64,000 nt of DNA from Cryptomeria japonica (GCF_030272615.1 NC_081414.1:232732733-232796732); one strand, 5' to 3'; numbered from the stretch's first letter, positions 47,189-60,070 are shown. Program-made: numbers and translations. The notes: generated by a model not told the origin, from the sequence alone.

Positions 47189-48723
47189 ATGTATCGACCT
47201 AGGGATACTAAAGGTAGATTTGTCATGGTACATGAAGTAGGAGAAAATTCACAAAAAGAAACACAAAAACAAGAAAAATTAAGAAAAAATCCATTGGTAG
47301 TTGAGCCTAATTTGGAAAAGTGTGTTGTAGAATCTTCTATTATTTCTCTACCTAGCATATCACAAACAATTCCTGAGTTTCTTCAAGAGCCATTAATCAC
47401 CCTGGATCTTGCTAAGCAGTTTGCTGATTCTTTTGAGTTGCGTAGTGGAAAGCCTATTGAGAAACCCTTCACAATCACTTACACTCCTTGGGCATTTGAT
47501 AATAATATGGGGGACAACAACAAAAATAACAATAACAACAAAAATGGGGGAGTCCTTGCAAACAACAACCCCATCACCTTCGAGTTCCCTATTGTCAATC
47601 CTAATGAGGATGCTCCAATGAAAAATATTTCTCATTATGCATTACTAGTATTTAGGGGATTGACCATTGAAGATCCTGACATGTTCTTATTTGAATTTGA
47701 GGTGTTGTGTAACAGTTATGACTATCTAAATGATGCACAAAAGCTCAAATTGTTTCCAACTACTTTGAAGGATACAACCCTCGAATGGTTCATGAGTTTG
47801 GGATTACAATCAATCCACACTTGGGACAATATGAAATAAAAGTTCCTTGCTAAATATTAGGAATATTGCAAGACCAAGGAGGTACATGATGAAATCTTCT
47901 GTATGACACAACACGAAGAAGAAACATTGGAGGATTATCTGGAACAATTTTTGTTTGGTCTCTAGTGAGCCCGACAAAATGGTCTAAATAATGATACTGT
48001 TAAAATGTTATTCCTTAGGGGGGTTTGGGACAATTGCATGGAGATATTAAATCTTATGGGTGGGGGTGATATCTCTAAAGTCTGTTTTGATGACATTTGT
48101 GAAGCATGCAAGAACTATTCACAATTTGCTCAAACAATATGAGGTTTTATAGGGAGGAGCAATGTGGCAGGAGGAAGTACACCAGGTATCACCAAAAGAG
48201 AACTAGGTACATTGCTTGAGGATTTAAAGACTTTGTTAAGTCATATGGATAAGCAGATAGATACATTATATACTTGTTAAAGAAGGAAGAGGCTGAAAAA
48301 TCTTTACCAATATTTTGTCCAATTTGCAGGAAGAAGCATGGTAATGAAGAATGCCCTTATAATAGGACTAAAGTTCCATCCCTAGAAGAAGATAGCAGAC
48401 ATACCATCCTAAGGCCCCTTCCTGTAGACATGGAAAAATTTGAGTATACAGAAGAACCAGTTTATTTTATGGCTCCTAGACGTCCTTGGCCACCTAGGCC
48501 TATGCGCCTTGGAATGACTAATCCTTATTCTATAGTTGGGCCTAGTCAACCTTCCTCCTTCACCAGCTTATTTGGGTGGTATGATGGCTAGCAACAACCT
48601 AATCCTTATTATCAGCCCTGGTCTAATCAATATGCTTCACAACCTTTGCAACAACCTTGGAGGTCTCAACCATAGTTTCCAGTTACACAATACCCACCGC
48701 AATTTCCATCTTATCCACCACCT
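47189..48723 (+). pseudogene. Element E gag, N-terminal and central part
   Basis: The ATG at 47189 opens MYRPRDTKGRFVMV and an asparagine-rich segment. A Retrotrans_gag region follows (DAQKLKLFPTTLKDTTLEWF). A TAA at 47837-47839 breaks it and further stops follow to 48290. At about 48316-48356 the sequence encodes CPICRKKHGNEEC, a CX2CX3HX4C knuckle one residue shorter than the retroviral consensus. A proline-rich tail is interrupted at 48723 by element G and resumes at 51231. Confidence 0.85.
48719..48723. repeat. Element G target site duplication, left (CACCT)
   Basis: CACCT precedes the LTR and recurs at 51226-51230. Confidence 0.93.
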
Positions 48724-49792
48724 TGATGCAAGAGCATCAGAGTAGTTCAAATCGGAATGAGCAGTTAGCAGTGGAATTTCTTGGAGATCATGGCATTTCT
48801 TCATGTTTGAGAATTTTGTGTTGCGGATTTGGATTTATCACCTTGAGTTTGTTATCTTTATCATGTTTGAGCTTCATGGATTTTGGATTTAATTCCGGTG
48901 AGATATCAATCCCGATATTGACCCGGTTGATGTGTTCTTACTGGTTAGTCTTGCAGTGTGTTGAGCGAAGATGATTTTGGGTTGTGGTTGATTTTTGTGA
49001 CTTGTAGATCATTGGAGTTGTTGTTTTGGGCCTTGGTCGATATTTACAGAGAACCGCATGATTTTTTATGCATTTTGGAGATGTTCTTGGTGATCTGGGC
49101 CGACATGTTATTGTTTACACGTTTCATTATGAATCGGTTAGTCTTTGGCCAACTTGATCGAGTTGTTATTGCTTGCGGATGGTATAAAGGGAAGTTTTGA
49201 GAATCATTTTAGGGGACAAAGGTCCGAGGAAGAAAATTTCGAAAGTAGATGTAGTTTTCAGAGAGATTTTTGGTATGGGGGGGATTGAAGTCGATAAGGC
49301 TAAGGTCCGGATCAGTGGAGACTGTTACCAAAGGCCGAACTAATGATTTCTAGTTCGAGGAGACTAAAGTCTGGATGGGCTGAGGTCCGGGTCAGTGCAG
49401 AACAATGTAGACTATTACCGGAGGTTGAACCGATGATTTCTGGTTTGGGGGGACTAAAGTCAGGATGGCTGAGGTCTAGATCAGTGCAAGACAGTGGAGG
49501 CTATTACTGGATGATGATTTATTGAGTAGATGATCTAGGAGCATAGATCCAAGTTGGAAGAGTTGTTTTGTAATCCTGGGTTGCGGTCCAGCATGTGGCA
49601 TATATAATTCATCAAACTGTTATAAGAATTGTTCATACTGTTTACCAGTTATGTATTTTCTGATGTTACTAATTGCTCTTTCTTCTTTATCTAGTGTTGT
49701 GTTACCAGTTACTGATATCTTACATGGTGTTTTGTGTTTTGGCTGCAAGGCGGGGATGTCCTTCATTGGATCTCCCTACCTTGAGTGCATCA
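48724..49792 (+). repeat. Element G 5' LTR (1069 bp)
   Basis: It starts TGATGCAAGAGCATC and ends TTGAGTGCATCA. It includes three tandem ~85-bp units at about 49264-49515, each with a GGTCCGG...CAGTG...GACT core and a GATTTCTGG start. Confidence 0.92.
49264..49515 (+). repeat. Three ~85-bp tandem units in the G 5' LTR
   Basis: The units share GATTT(C/T)TGGT, GGGGGGACTAAAGTC, GCTGAGGTC, CAGTGCAGAACAGTG and TATTACCGGAGG. The 3' LTR has the same array at about 50692-50945. Confidence 0.75.
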
Positions 49793-49794
49793 AG

Positions 49795-49809
49795 TGGTAT
49801 CAGAGTTGG
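49795..49809 (+). other. Element G primer binding site
   Basis: TGGTATCAGAGTTGG lies two bases after the LTR. It is the initiator-Met primer site and the best functional signal in G. Confidence 0.9.
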
Positions 49810-50152
49810 TTTTTGAACCTGTTGATCGAGGAAGACCCGGTTATGCACCGATTGGTTGGAAGGAAAGTTGAGGCAACTTGTGGACTTGTTCAGATCATCA
49901 AAGATGAGGCAGAGCAAGGTTTGCAGGTAGATTGTTGATCCTAGAGCTTGATCTTGAGGCAGTTAGTGGGTGGAGACTTGAACAGATCGTCAATTGAGGT
50001 AGGTTGTAGGTTGATCCGATAGATCGTCGAGGAGAGGCAACCGGAACCTGAAGTCAGATCATCAAACCCCTGAGGCAGTTGCAAGTACCTACTGATAGAT
50101 CACCGAATGAGATCAAGTGATGGGACTCAATTTTCAATTAACCTCGAGAGTC

Positions 50153-51225
50153 TGATGCAGGAGCACTGGAGTAGTTCAAACTAGTTTGAGCAGTTAGCAG
50201 TGGAATTGCTTGGAGATCGTGGCATTTCTTCATGTTTGAGAAATTTGCATTGTGGATTTGGATTTATCACATTGAGTTTTTTGTCTTTATCATGTTTGAG
50301 CTTCATGGTTTTTGGATTTAATTCCAGTGGATATCAATCTCGGTATTGACCCAGTTGATGTGTTCTTACCGGTTAGTCTTGCAGTGTGTTCAGCGAAGAT
50401 GTTTCGGGTTGCAGTTTTTTTTTTGTGACATGCAGATCATTAGAGTTGTTGTTTTAGGCCTTGGCCGGTATTTCCAGAGAACTGCATGATTTTTAATGCA
50501 TTTTGGAGATGTTCTTGGTGATTTGGGACGACATGTTATTGTTTACACATTTCATTATGAACCGGTTAGTCTTTGGCCAACTTGATCGAGTTGTTATTGC
50601 TTGTGGATGGTATAATGGGAAGCTTTGAGAATAATTATAGGGGATGGAGATCTGAGGAAGAAAATTTCTAGAGAAGATGTAGTTTTTGGAGAGATTTCTG
50701 GTCCGGGGGGACTGAAGCTAGGAGGGTTGAGGTCCGAATCAGTGCAGAATAGTGCAGACTGTTATCAGAGGCTGAACCGATGATTTCTGATATGGGGAGA
50801 CTGAAGTCCAGATGGGTTGATGTTTGGACTAGTGCAGAACAATGCAGACTATTAGCAGAGGCCAAACCGATGATTTCTGGTCTGAGGGGACTTAAATTGG
50901 GATGAGTGAGGTCTAGATTAGTGCAGAACAGTGGAGGTTGTTAACGGATGATGATTTGTTGAGTAGATGATCTGCGGAGCATAGATCCAAGTTGGAAGAG
51001 TTGTTTTATAATCCTAGGTTGCGGTCCATCATGTGGCATATGTAATTCATCAAACTGTTATAAGAATTATTCATATTGTTTACCGGTTATGTATTTTTTG
51101 ATGTTGCCGATTGCTCTTTCTTATTTATCTGGTGTTGTGTTACCGATATTTCTTGCATGGTGTTTTGTGTTTAGGCTACAAGATGGGGATGTCCTTCATT
51201 AGATCTCCCTACCTTGACTGCATCA
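50153..51225 (+). repeat. Element G 3' LTR (1073 bp)
   Basis: It starts TGATGCAGGAGCACTGG, ends TTGACTGCATCA and is followed by CACCT. It carries the triplicated ~85-bp array (about 50692-50945). Confidence 0.92.
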
Positions 51226-51230
51226 CACCT

Positions 51231-51960
51231 CCTATTGTGAACACATATCAATCACCACAACAACAACTCCTACCACCACCACAAACAGGTAATCAGTCAC
51301 CTCACTCAACACAACCACCAAAAGCCACACCTATGCCATCTCAACCAATCCCATATCCTAACAATAAACCCTCACACCCCGTATATAATAATGAGGTAGC
51401 TGGATATTTGCCTTATTCTATCAAATCTATTGAAATTGATGGAGTTCAATTATGGTTAGGTAAAGCCACTCAAGGGCCTACCATCACTGAAGTCAATGAT
51501 TCATTAGAATAACTAGAGGTAGAATAAGGGAAGGAACCTACATACCCTGACCATCTGCAAACTAAACAAATGCAAAAGGAAGTTACAAAACTTGCATTTG
51601 ATTTTGTAAATAAGTTATGTAATGTTAATGTTAAAATTCCTTTATTGTAGGCTATCACAGACATTCTAGTATACACAAAGATAGTTCGAGACTTGTGTAC
51701 TCATAAGAAAAATAAGAAGACAAGCCCAAATATTGTTAAAGTTATCAAACAACTTGCTGACCTCATGCTTGGGAAATTAACAGTTCCTAAGTATGTTGAT
51801 CCAGGTAGTCCTATGAAAAAGGTACACATTGGTAATGTTGTTATTTCTAATACACTTGTTGATTTGGGAGCTGCAAATGTTATGACAAATGAAACAAAAG
51901 AGAAGTTGTCACTTAAGGGGCTTAGACCTACTCCTGCAGTTCTCCAAATGGTTGATTGAT
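51231..51960 (+). pseudogene. Element E gag C-terminus and protease
   Basis: Gag resumes after G with a glutamine/proline-rich tail (51231-51510). The protease-containing part at 51693-51959 is open for 88 codons, with the active-site region TLVDLGAANVM (D-L-G-A) followed by LSLKGLRPTPAVLQMVD. It ends at a TGA at 51957-51959. Confidence 0.82.
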
Positions 51961-52134
51961 CCCTAGTAAAACCACAAGGTATGATAAAAGATGTAATTCT
52001 CTCTATTGATTCATGGGAATACCAACTGACTTCATGATTTTGCAGTGAAAAATGAAGTTGGGGGGATATCCCCTGATTTTGGGATGAACCTGGTTGGCTG
52101 CTGCAGATGCATTCATTAATTGTTGGTTGGGTAA

Positions 52135-55100
52135 ATGGTAATTTCTAATGGGGAGCAGACAAAGCAATTAACATTGTATCCTCCAACACAACCCTTGTTA
52201 AAAATAGAGGATCCAGTGTGGGTTGATAGTGATTTAGATGAATCATTGCCAATTACAAGAATTGAACAAACATTTGGCACATGGGAATGTTCTGAGGATG
52301 ATATCCTTGTTATTTTGCTGCAAAATAGATATGCATCTAATGAAATTTTGAAAAAAATGGTTCTTTCTCCAGGGGTGAGTGATAATTGTCCTTTTGGAAA
52401 TTTTCCAATGGTAGGTAGTTCACAGTCTTTTCAACATTGCATCAATTTCTACCTCATGATTGTGTGTACAGTACATTTTTGTTCTTTAGTGATACACCAT
52501 CTGCTTCTAAAGTCTTAGCTCTTAATTCACTTGCACAATCAAAAGCCATGGAAATTCGACCTGGTCGCACACTTAATATTAATCCACACTTAAGCACTAA
52601 ACAAATCCAAGATCTCATTGCCATGCTTAGAACTCATAAAGATGCATTTTCCTGGGAATACCAAGATATGTGTGGCATTCACCCATATACCTGCACACAC
52701 CACATTTATATTGTGGAAGGGATTCATTTAGTTAGGCAACCACAAAGAAGGCTTAATCTTGTTTTGCGTGAAATAGTTAAAGAGGAGTTGCAAAAATTAT
52801 TAAATGTAGGATTCATATATCCAATTTCAAATAGTCAGTGGGTTTCTCCTCTTGTTGTGGTTCCTAAGAAAAATGGTAAGTGGAGAATTTGTGTTGATTA
52901 CAAAGCACTTAATAAAGCTACTAAAATGGACCATTTCTTGTTATCATTCATTGATCAACTATTGGATACTCTTGCAGGGAAAAGCTTCTTTTCTTTTTTG
53001 GATAGGTTCAGTGGCTACAATCAAATTCGTATTGCACTCGAAGACCAAGACAGGACTACATTTACTTTCCCTTGGGGTACTTTTGCCTATAATATGTTGC
53101 CTTTTGGGTTGTGTAATGCCCCTGCCACTTTCCAAAGGGCAATCTTGAGTATTTTTGTGGATCTAGTTCTTGATTGTGTAGAAGTGTATATGGATGACTT
53201 TTCTATGTATGGAGATACTTATGAAGAGGCTAAGGCAAATTGAGAAAAGGTCTTTAAAAGGTGTATTGATACCAATATCTCCCTAAGTCATGAAAAGTGC
53301 CATATCTTTATGACTAAAGGGATTATATTAGGATACTATATTTCTTCTAAAGCTATTGAAGTAGACCGCAAAAAGATACAAATCATTTAGGACTTACCTA
53401 CACCCACTAGTCATAAAGATGTTCAAAGCTTTCTTGGTCATGCAAGATATTCCTTTAGGTTCATCCATAATTTTAGTAAGATTGCCTCACCTCTTTTTGC
53501 TCTATTAGAAAAATATGTTGCTTTCTCTTGGATGCTCGAATGTCACAAAGTCTTTTAATCCATTAAGACCAAACTTGTAACTAAACCAATACTTAGAGAT
53601 CCAAACTGGGAATTACCTTTTCACATTCATACAGATGCTTCAGATAGTTCTATGGGCATTGTGCTTCCAGGCAAAAAGATGATAACCTTTTCTATTCCAT
53701 TTATTACATCAACAAAAATTTCACTGGAGTAGAGGTAAATTATACGGTAACTAAAAAGAAATTCTTAGTCGTTGCTTATGTAATTAACAAGTTTCGTCAT
53801 TATATCACTGGATATAAAGTGTTTGTTCATACTGATCATTCTACAATTTGATTTCTAATGAATAAATCTGTTGTAACTGGTAGAGTAATTAGATGGTTGC
53901 TTTTGCTTCAAGAATTTGACATTACTATACTTGATTAGCCTAGTCGTGAGAATGCGGTTACAGAGTTCCTATCCAAGTTACAACAATAGGATGAACCGGT
54001 CCTAGTTGATGCCACTTTTCCCGATGAGCATCTTTTTTCCATTTCCGCAAAAAGCTTGTGGTTTGCTGACATAGCAAACTATCTTGTCACATTCGGTTTC
54101 CTCCACACTTCTCTCCATAAGAATGTTGAAAGATGGTTGGATGATCAGTGGTCAGTACACATGGATCAATGGGATGATCTTCCACACATGGATTAATAAT
54201 GTCATGTGTTAATGTGTGTCTAAAGATGATGTCTTCAACATACTTTGTGCATGTCATACTAAACCCTGCAGAGGACACTTTGTTGCCCAGAGAACTACTA
54301 CCAAAATTCTTGTTGCTGGATACTACTAACCTACAATTCACAATTATTATAAGTGATATGTTCATCACTATGATAAATGTCAGCGTATGGGTCAACCCAT
54401 GTGCTCTGATGAGATGTCTTTGCACCCACAACTATCTATTGAACCCTTCAAAAAGTGGGGCCTTTATTTTGTTGGCCCTTTCAATCCACCATCAAAGAAT
54501 AAAGAATATATTCTTGTTTGTACAGATTATGTCACTAAGTGGGTTGAAGTTACTACTTTGAAACATGCAAGGGACACTAAGGTACCTGATTTCCTTTATT
54601 CAGAGATCTTCACAAGATTTGGTGTTCCACAGGAAATAGTCACTAGTCAAGGACCTCAATTCACGTTAGAGCTTATTTCTATTTTGGTTCAAGAGTACAA
54701 GATTTGGTGTCGCAAGTCTTCGCCTTATCACCCCCAAGACAACAGGTAGGTTGAGGTCACCAATAGGGAACTTGAAAACATCCTTACCTTGAGACAGTTG
54801 TCCTTAATAAGCATGATTGAGCTACGCGACTGCCTGAAGTTGTGAGGGACTATCGCACAAAATGGAAGACCACCACAAGTTTGACCCCTTATGAACTTGT
54901 CTATGGTAAGAAGGTTGTCCTCCCTATTGAATTTGAGGTGAAAACTCTTTGCACTACACTTTAGTTAGGCATGAGTATTTTTTATGCACAAAGAGAGTGT
55001 ATCGCTAAGTTATATTTTTTGGATGAGTTGAGTCAAGAGGCTCTCTTTCATGCAGAGGCATTTTAGAAACAACGTCCTCTTTGGCATGATCACTTCATTC

Positions 55101-55250
55101 GCCCGTGGTCATTTCATCCAAGTGATTGGGAACTTTTGTACGACTCTCATTTTCAAGATTTGAAAGGCAAGTTTCACACACAGTGGCTTGGGCCTTATGA
55201 GATAGAGAGAATATATGATAATGGTGTTGTCCATCTCTATACTATGGATT
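52135..55250 (+). pseudogene. Element E pol: reverse transcriptase, RNase H and integrase
   Basis: The RT block 52437-53243 is open and shows SQWVSPLVVVPKKNGKWR, FSGYNQIRIA, PFGLCNAPATFQR and the catalytic VYMDDFS (about 53182-53204). RNase H has HIHTDASDSSMG (about 53622-53660). Integrase shows YDKCQRMG from the zinc domain (about 54369) and KKWGLYFVGPF. The core motifs TDYVTKWVEV, VTSQGPQFT and SPYHPQDN follow at 54450-54748. Stops and indels separate these blocks. The order RNase H before integrase marks it as Ty3/gypsy. Confidence 0.9.
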
Positions 55251-55259
55251 CTTAACGGG

Positions 55260-56440
55260 GAGTTCTTCTTGTTAATGGATATTGCCTAAAAAATATACAA
55301 ACGACTTCTCTCAAAAGAAACTTTCTTTTGTGACATAGAAAAGGAACTTACACTCGTTACTTTTGGTCTTCTGAAAAATGAAAACAAAAAAAAAGAAATA
55401 AAAGATCCAACAACGAAAAACCTTCAGGCGTTGTTGGCCAGTTATCATTTGAAAACCATTTTTCACCAGATGCTAACTGCTAAGTAATCTTCACGGTGAA
55501 AATCGGGTTCTCGACACCACTAGGCGATATTAGGTTGAAAACCGCGTTATCGGTGGTCTGCTATCAAAAAAAAAAAAGATGCACCAAACCTCTTGTCACC
55601 CTCTGTGATAGGAGTTATCTTTATTTTTCTCCTCATTGCCTTCTCCGTTCCCCTAGATTCTCTCTTCCTCTCCTTGAGTGGTCCACCATTTTTCATGGTT
55701 GGCCTCTTGCCTTGCCTTGTGGTGGCAGCATATCACTCTCTTTTCAAGCACCTGCCCCTTGGAATTTTTTCATGTAAATTTTTTGAGAGGAATTATTTTA
55801 GCGTGCACCACTGTGGTTCGAACTTGGCTTTGTCTATGTGTTCTTTTCATGTACCAACTCTCTTTTTCTTTATGCTCTTTGGCAATTTTTCTTACACCCT
55901 TCATCCTTGCCGCCACACTATCCCTATCCACCGCAATCATGATTGATGTCCTCTGTACTATCCAACTTCTGGCTTGTTCCATCCACCTTACTTCCTGTCA
56001 CATCTCATAGATCTTCCAACTCTGACGTCCCTTGTTCCATCATTTCCAGGTGTGTCAATGTACCTACTTTTGGATTGGGCACATTCCACTTGTGGGAATT
56101 GGTAATTTGTTTTTCTCAGTTTCTTTTCTTACTTTATTTTATATTTTGTGTTTCCTTCTATCACATGGTACGTTGCCCCGTGGACGGTTCAACCCATCAG
56201 CTGGGGGGAGGGTTTGTCACTATCATCATTTTAATACATTTCATTTATAACCCCTCACTATTATATTCACTATCATTCCCTATCAGTTACTCATTTTTGG
56301 ATTTAGAAGTTATTGTAAAACCACATTATCAAAACCATACCTGTCTAAATCACCAGTATTGAGCTACAGTGATTTTCCAGACATGGAAAAAGGTCACTGC
56401 CCATGCCATGAACCTACCAATTTGTAGGGTTTAAAAATGC
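55260..56440 (+). other. Element E spacer after integrase
   Basis: A non-coding spacer. 55380-55570 is purine-rich and then G+C-richer, with the phrase GAAAATCGGGTT seen in Athila-type elements. 55600-56300 is pyrimidine-rich, with overlapping open frames that encode hydrophobic, low-complexity peptides. I do not regard any of them as a gene. Confidence 0.5.
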
Positions 56441-58166
56441 ATGCTGAAGCATATGAATAATTTTAGAAGGCTCATTGGGATATCTATTTCAAGTGACTGA
56501 AAGGGTTTGATGAGAAATTTACGCTAAAATTTGCCCATAATTTTTACAACCAGAAGGCTACCGTTTGAGGGTTGGATATTACAGTTACCATGGAAACCAT
56601 TGCCAAATTTTCTAGGGTGGTCCTAATAGGAGAACAATATTTTCCAAAAAAATCCAAGCAGCCTATAGAGCTAAAGCCAACACGAAAGAAGTTCTTGTAG
56701 AGGGGCGAGTTTGTGGAATTTTTTTTTGAGCAGGGCACCAAATTACAGTCTTTACCAGGACATTGGAAGGAAATCACCAGGTACATAATTCACTATATCA
56801 CTTGTGAAGGTAAGTTCTAGTATTTTTTTTCCCAACATTTCAAATTAAAGATGCATTTGTGGCAAGGTTTGTTGCTAAATATTTCATATTTTCTATATCG
56901 TGCCTTAAAACGGATGTCCAAAACAGTGAGAAGTGGTAAACCCCATTGTCTATCTCACCATGGTCTAATAAAACTCCTAGTAGTCCGAGAACTAAAATTA
57001 GTATCCCCTCTCAACGATTGGGACTCATTTCTCCATTCTCAGGATGATGAGGATATTGAACCCTTTGAGGAAGAAGAATCGTCTACCAAGGGTTCCTTTG
57101 TTTAAGATAATTCTCTGGATGAAGATGGGTCTGAGGGGTTTGATGAAGAGGAGTATGTCTCTAAGTAAACAAGAAGGCTCATCTAAACAGACTCGTAAAA
57201 AGAAACACAAAGGAAGCCCTAGTAAATCCTCTCTACAAACTCCAAAACCTGGAAAAAGAGTGACCTGAAGTACTACAAGAAGAGCTGCATCAGAGTCCAA
57301 GAAGTTGAAACCTTTGTCCTCAAGAAAGAAAGGTACTATGAAAAAAGAAATCATCAGAATGACCACTCACTGATCAATTTGGTGACAAGAAGGGAAAACA
57401 AAAATTGGACACTTCAACCAAGTTAGATACCTTGGTCTGAGTAGCTAGTAGTGTGGAAGGTTCTGAAGAAATAAAAATTCTATTTGTAGTAACTGGAAAA
57501 CGAGGAAAATTCAATAGGGATTTTAGTAGGGCAACATGTCAGAGGATGAAAGAACAACAACAAGCGAATGAATCTCTAGAAACTAACCCCAAGAATGTGC
57601 ATATAGATACTCAACAAGGGAAAATAGAGGATACTAGGGCCATGTCACCATCGGAGATAAATCAGGAACAAGAAATAGAAAATATAATACCCTCGGGGAT
57701 AGATGCGTAAGTTCTAGAGGAACCAATGGATAATATTGATAATAATTCTCAAATACAGAATATGACAGAAGGCATTTCCCATGAAATAGAACAAGAAAAA
57801 CCAGAGCATGATCAACCAAGCCTTGAAAACAAAGGACATGGTGAGTTGTCTACTTCTGACCCACATGAAAATGAGAAGGTAAATGAATTGATTGATAATG
57901 TGAACGAAAGTCTTCAGACTGAAATCCATGAAGTTGGGGAGGAATTTGAGGAGGAAGATCCTCAAACGATGACAAAAAAAGAATTACAGGATCTAAAAGT
58001 TGATATGACTAAAATACAGACCGAGAATCAAAGGTTACATGAGTTTTCACAAGAATCTCATTCCATTTTCAATTCACAAACACAAAAGATAGATGAACTC
58101 AAAGCTGAACTTAAAGCAGTAACAGTCTCTCAAATGTCCATTCAGGAGCACAAGCAGAAAATTTAG
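56440..58166 (+). pseudogene. Element E ORF3-type protein (post-integrase), broken
   Basis: The blocks in order are GLDITVTMETIAKF (about 56560-56610), EITRYIIHYITCEG (about 56770-56812) and CLSHHGLIKLLVVRELKL (about 56950-57003). A lysine-rich segment follows (57130-57270), then an acidic, glutamate-rich region with a coiled-coil end (57726-58166). At least three frame breaks or stops occur, and a TAG at 58164-58166 ends it 127 bp before the 3' LTR. The same block order is found at 7081-8559 and, on the minus strand, at 60950-62995. Athila elements often carry an extra ORF here that is compared to env. I see no clear signal peptide or membrane segment, so an envelope role is not supported. 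Confidence 0.7.
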
Positions 58167-58278
58167 GCAATGCAACAACAATGGGTCAATGAGATCAATG
58201 GCACCCTACAGAAGCTCACAACTCTATCTGGTTTGTAGCGTACATTCCTTTGCATGAGGACATACAAATTGTCCAGCT

Positions 58279-58286
58279 AGGGGAAA
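58279..58286 (+). other. Candidate polypurine tract of element E
   Basis: AGGGGAAA lies 7 bp before the 3' LTR. It is short and somewhat distant, so only a candidate. Confidence 0.5.
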
Positions 58287-58293
58287 CCATGAG

Positions 58294-59476
58294 TGTAGAA
58301 TATTTCATTATTTTTTCCTTACATTTTCTTCTTTACCTTTTCCTCTATCCATATTCTTGTCACCATTTGTTGAAGGAACCTTAATATTTAATAAAATATC
58401 GAAAATAAATTAGGATTAACAAATTCTTGAAAAATCATGATAATCCTAATTGTTTTGTGTCCGAAATGGTAGGAGATGGTTAGGAAGGAGGTTGGAGTTG
58501 GAACGAGCATGAGGACCATGGGATATCGATGGGATGAAATTATCACGACTTTGTTAATGATCGATCATTTAGATTTAGGATATTTTATTTTAACATTATA
58601 ATTGGCTTGCAACCCTTTGTCATTTTTATGGACTCTTGGTTGTGAGTGGCCGATAGGCCAAACGAACAAAAAAACTTAAACACTTCTTGTTAGTATGTAT
58701 GATTGGTATAAATATGTATACCTATCTGAACTTAATCATCCATAATACATATTTTTCAATCAAAGCTTAAATTTTGTGAAGTCATTTTTCTGCTTATTAT
58801 GAAAATTGATACTGAGTAACAAGTTGTGTTCGTAATTCATCACTTGGTGACCAAGGAGGTAGGGCCCACTCTGTGGTTGCCTAGTGATTTGTGTGTGATT
58901 TGTGTTTAAGTTTTATGTTCATGTTGATTTGCGTGTAATTTGCTCTAGTTTTAATTATGTGTGTTTGATTTGAGTTGAGAGAAATCTATTGAATATAGTT
59001 AATCCCAACAATTAATTCTTTATACTTTAACAAGTTCTGTGATTGTGTTATGATCATTTCAGATTAAATTAAACATTTATTATAATTGATTCTCTCATGT
59101 GGAATTGAGTAAAATTTATGTAACTAAACCTGTAGCCTTTACCAGTCTGTGATAGTTTTTGTCACAGTTCCTAGCGCACAGTTTGACAAGAAGTAAAATC
59201 TTTAATCTAGACTTCCAATTTAGAGAAGTGTGAAATGTGAATTAGTCTTATTTGAAGTTTGGTTGATTGTTGACGTGTAATTCAATTTCTTACATTAAAT
59301 AATTGCATCTCACTCTTCCTTAAGTCACTATCTTCATCCCTTGAGCAGATAGCCACTATACCTTTCATCAATCTACGACCCCAGATTGACATTTTTAGGT
59401 ACAAACTAAGGGAGTTCACTTGAATCTAAAATGAAACTTAAACAAGAGTTAATTTGAACCACAATTTTACCATACA
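58294..59476 (+). repeat. Element E 3' LTR (1183 bp)
   Basis: It begins TGTAGAATATTTC, ends TTACCATACA and is directly followed by the right copy of the 585-bp duplication. Confidence 0.93.
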
Positions 59477-60060
59477 CCTATGACTAATTCTTCTAACTAA
59501 CTGTTGTTCTATCCCCACATCTAGGGAGATATTTATTAAGTAAATAAAGAAACCATAAATTAAGAAAGAGTCCTATTAGGATAAAATTCCTAAAAATCAT
59601 TATGACAATGATGTCCATTTGAATTAGTTCAATAGATTACTAAATGGCACACCCTCAATTGGTTCAGATCATTATGGAGGATGTCCATGTGTGAATGTCA
59701 CCCTTGGATAACTTGGTCCCCTTGGAAATGCTTTTGACCAAATCAATGCTAGTTCTACCTAGGGCTTTAGGAGCTAACACAGTGCTTGCCTACTAGAACA
59801 ATTGCTTCAATCCTAAGAGAAAGTGTTTCACAATAGGTTAGTACATACAACATTGTGAATTATAATAATCAACCATTTCCATCTATCACATTCACAATTA
59901 TAAGAATATATGTATTTTATTAGATCCATTAATTAAACATATCAAAAGTGCTTAGGTCAAGGCTAAATACCATAATAAGTCACACTATGACTAGAGTTTG
60001 TAATACTTAGGTCATGGAACTTAATTAAAGTTTGCAATGTATCTTATAAAATATTGACAA
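59477..60060. repeat. 585-bp direct duplication, right copy (584 bp)
   Basis: It starts CCTATGACTAATTC, ends TATTGACAA and matches 45276-45860 over its full length with scattered differences. It continues into ATTAAGGACA, the inferred end of the T LTR. Confidence 0.9.
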
Positions 60061-60070
60061 ATTAAGGACA

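Larger units (their letters stand above)
48724..51225 (+). mobile_element. Element G: non-coding LTR element with a 360-bp interior
   Basis: LTRs of 1069 bp (48724-49792) and 1073 bp (50153-51225) have TGATGCA...TGCATCA ends and flank only 360 bp. The target duplication CACCT is perfect. A primer binding site is present, but I see no polypurine tract and no coding sequence. It is either an internally deleted derivative or a TRIM-like element with unusually long LTRs, and depends on proteins from elsewhere. Strand is set by the primer site. Confidence 0.9.
45861..59476 (+). mobile_element. Element E: Athila-like Ty3/gypsy retrotransposon, contains element G
   Basis: LTRs of 1177 and 1183 bp share TGTAGAATATTTC...ACCATACA ends. 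A degenerate primer binding site resembles the Athila/Tat type. Gag, protease, RT, RNase H and integrase follow in gypsy order, and about 3 kb after integrase include an ORF3-type relic. This is typical of Athila/Tat elements. Reading frames are broken repeatedly. It is flanked by a 585-bp direct duplication instead of a short target duplication. G (48724-51225) is inserted in gag. Confidence 0.9.

Noticed and set aside
55496-56362. Several overlapping hydrophobic open frames after the integrase of element E
   Set aside because: The stretch is pyrimidine-rich, so hydrophobic codons arise by composition. The frames overlap each other and show no family match, so I did not call an envelope gene.
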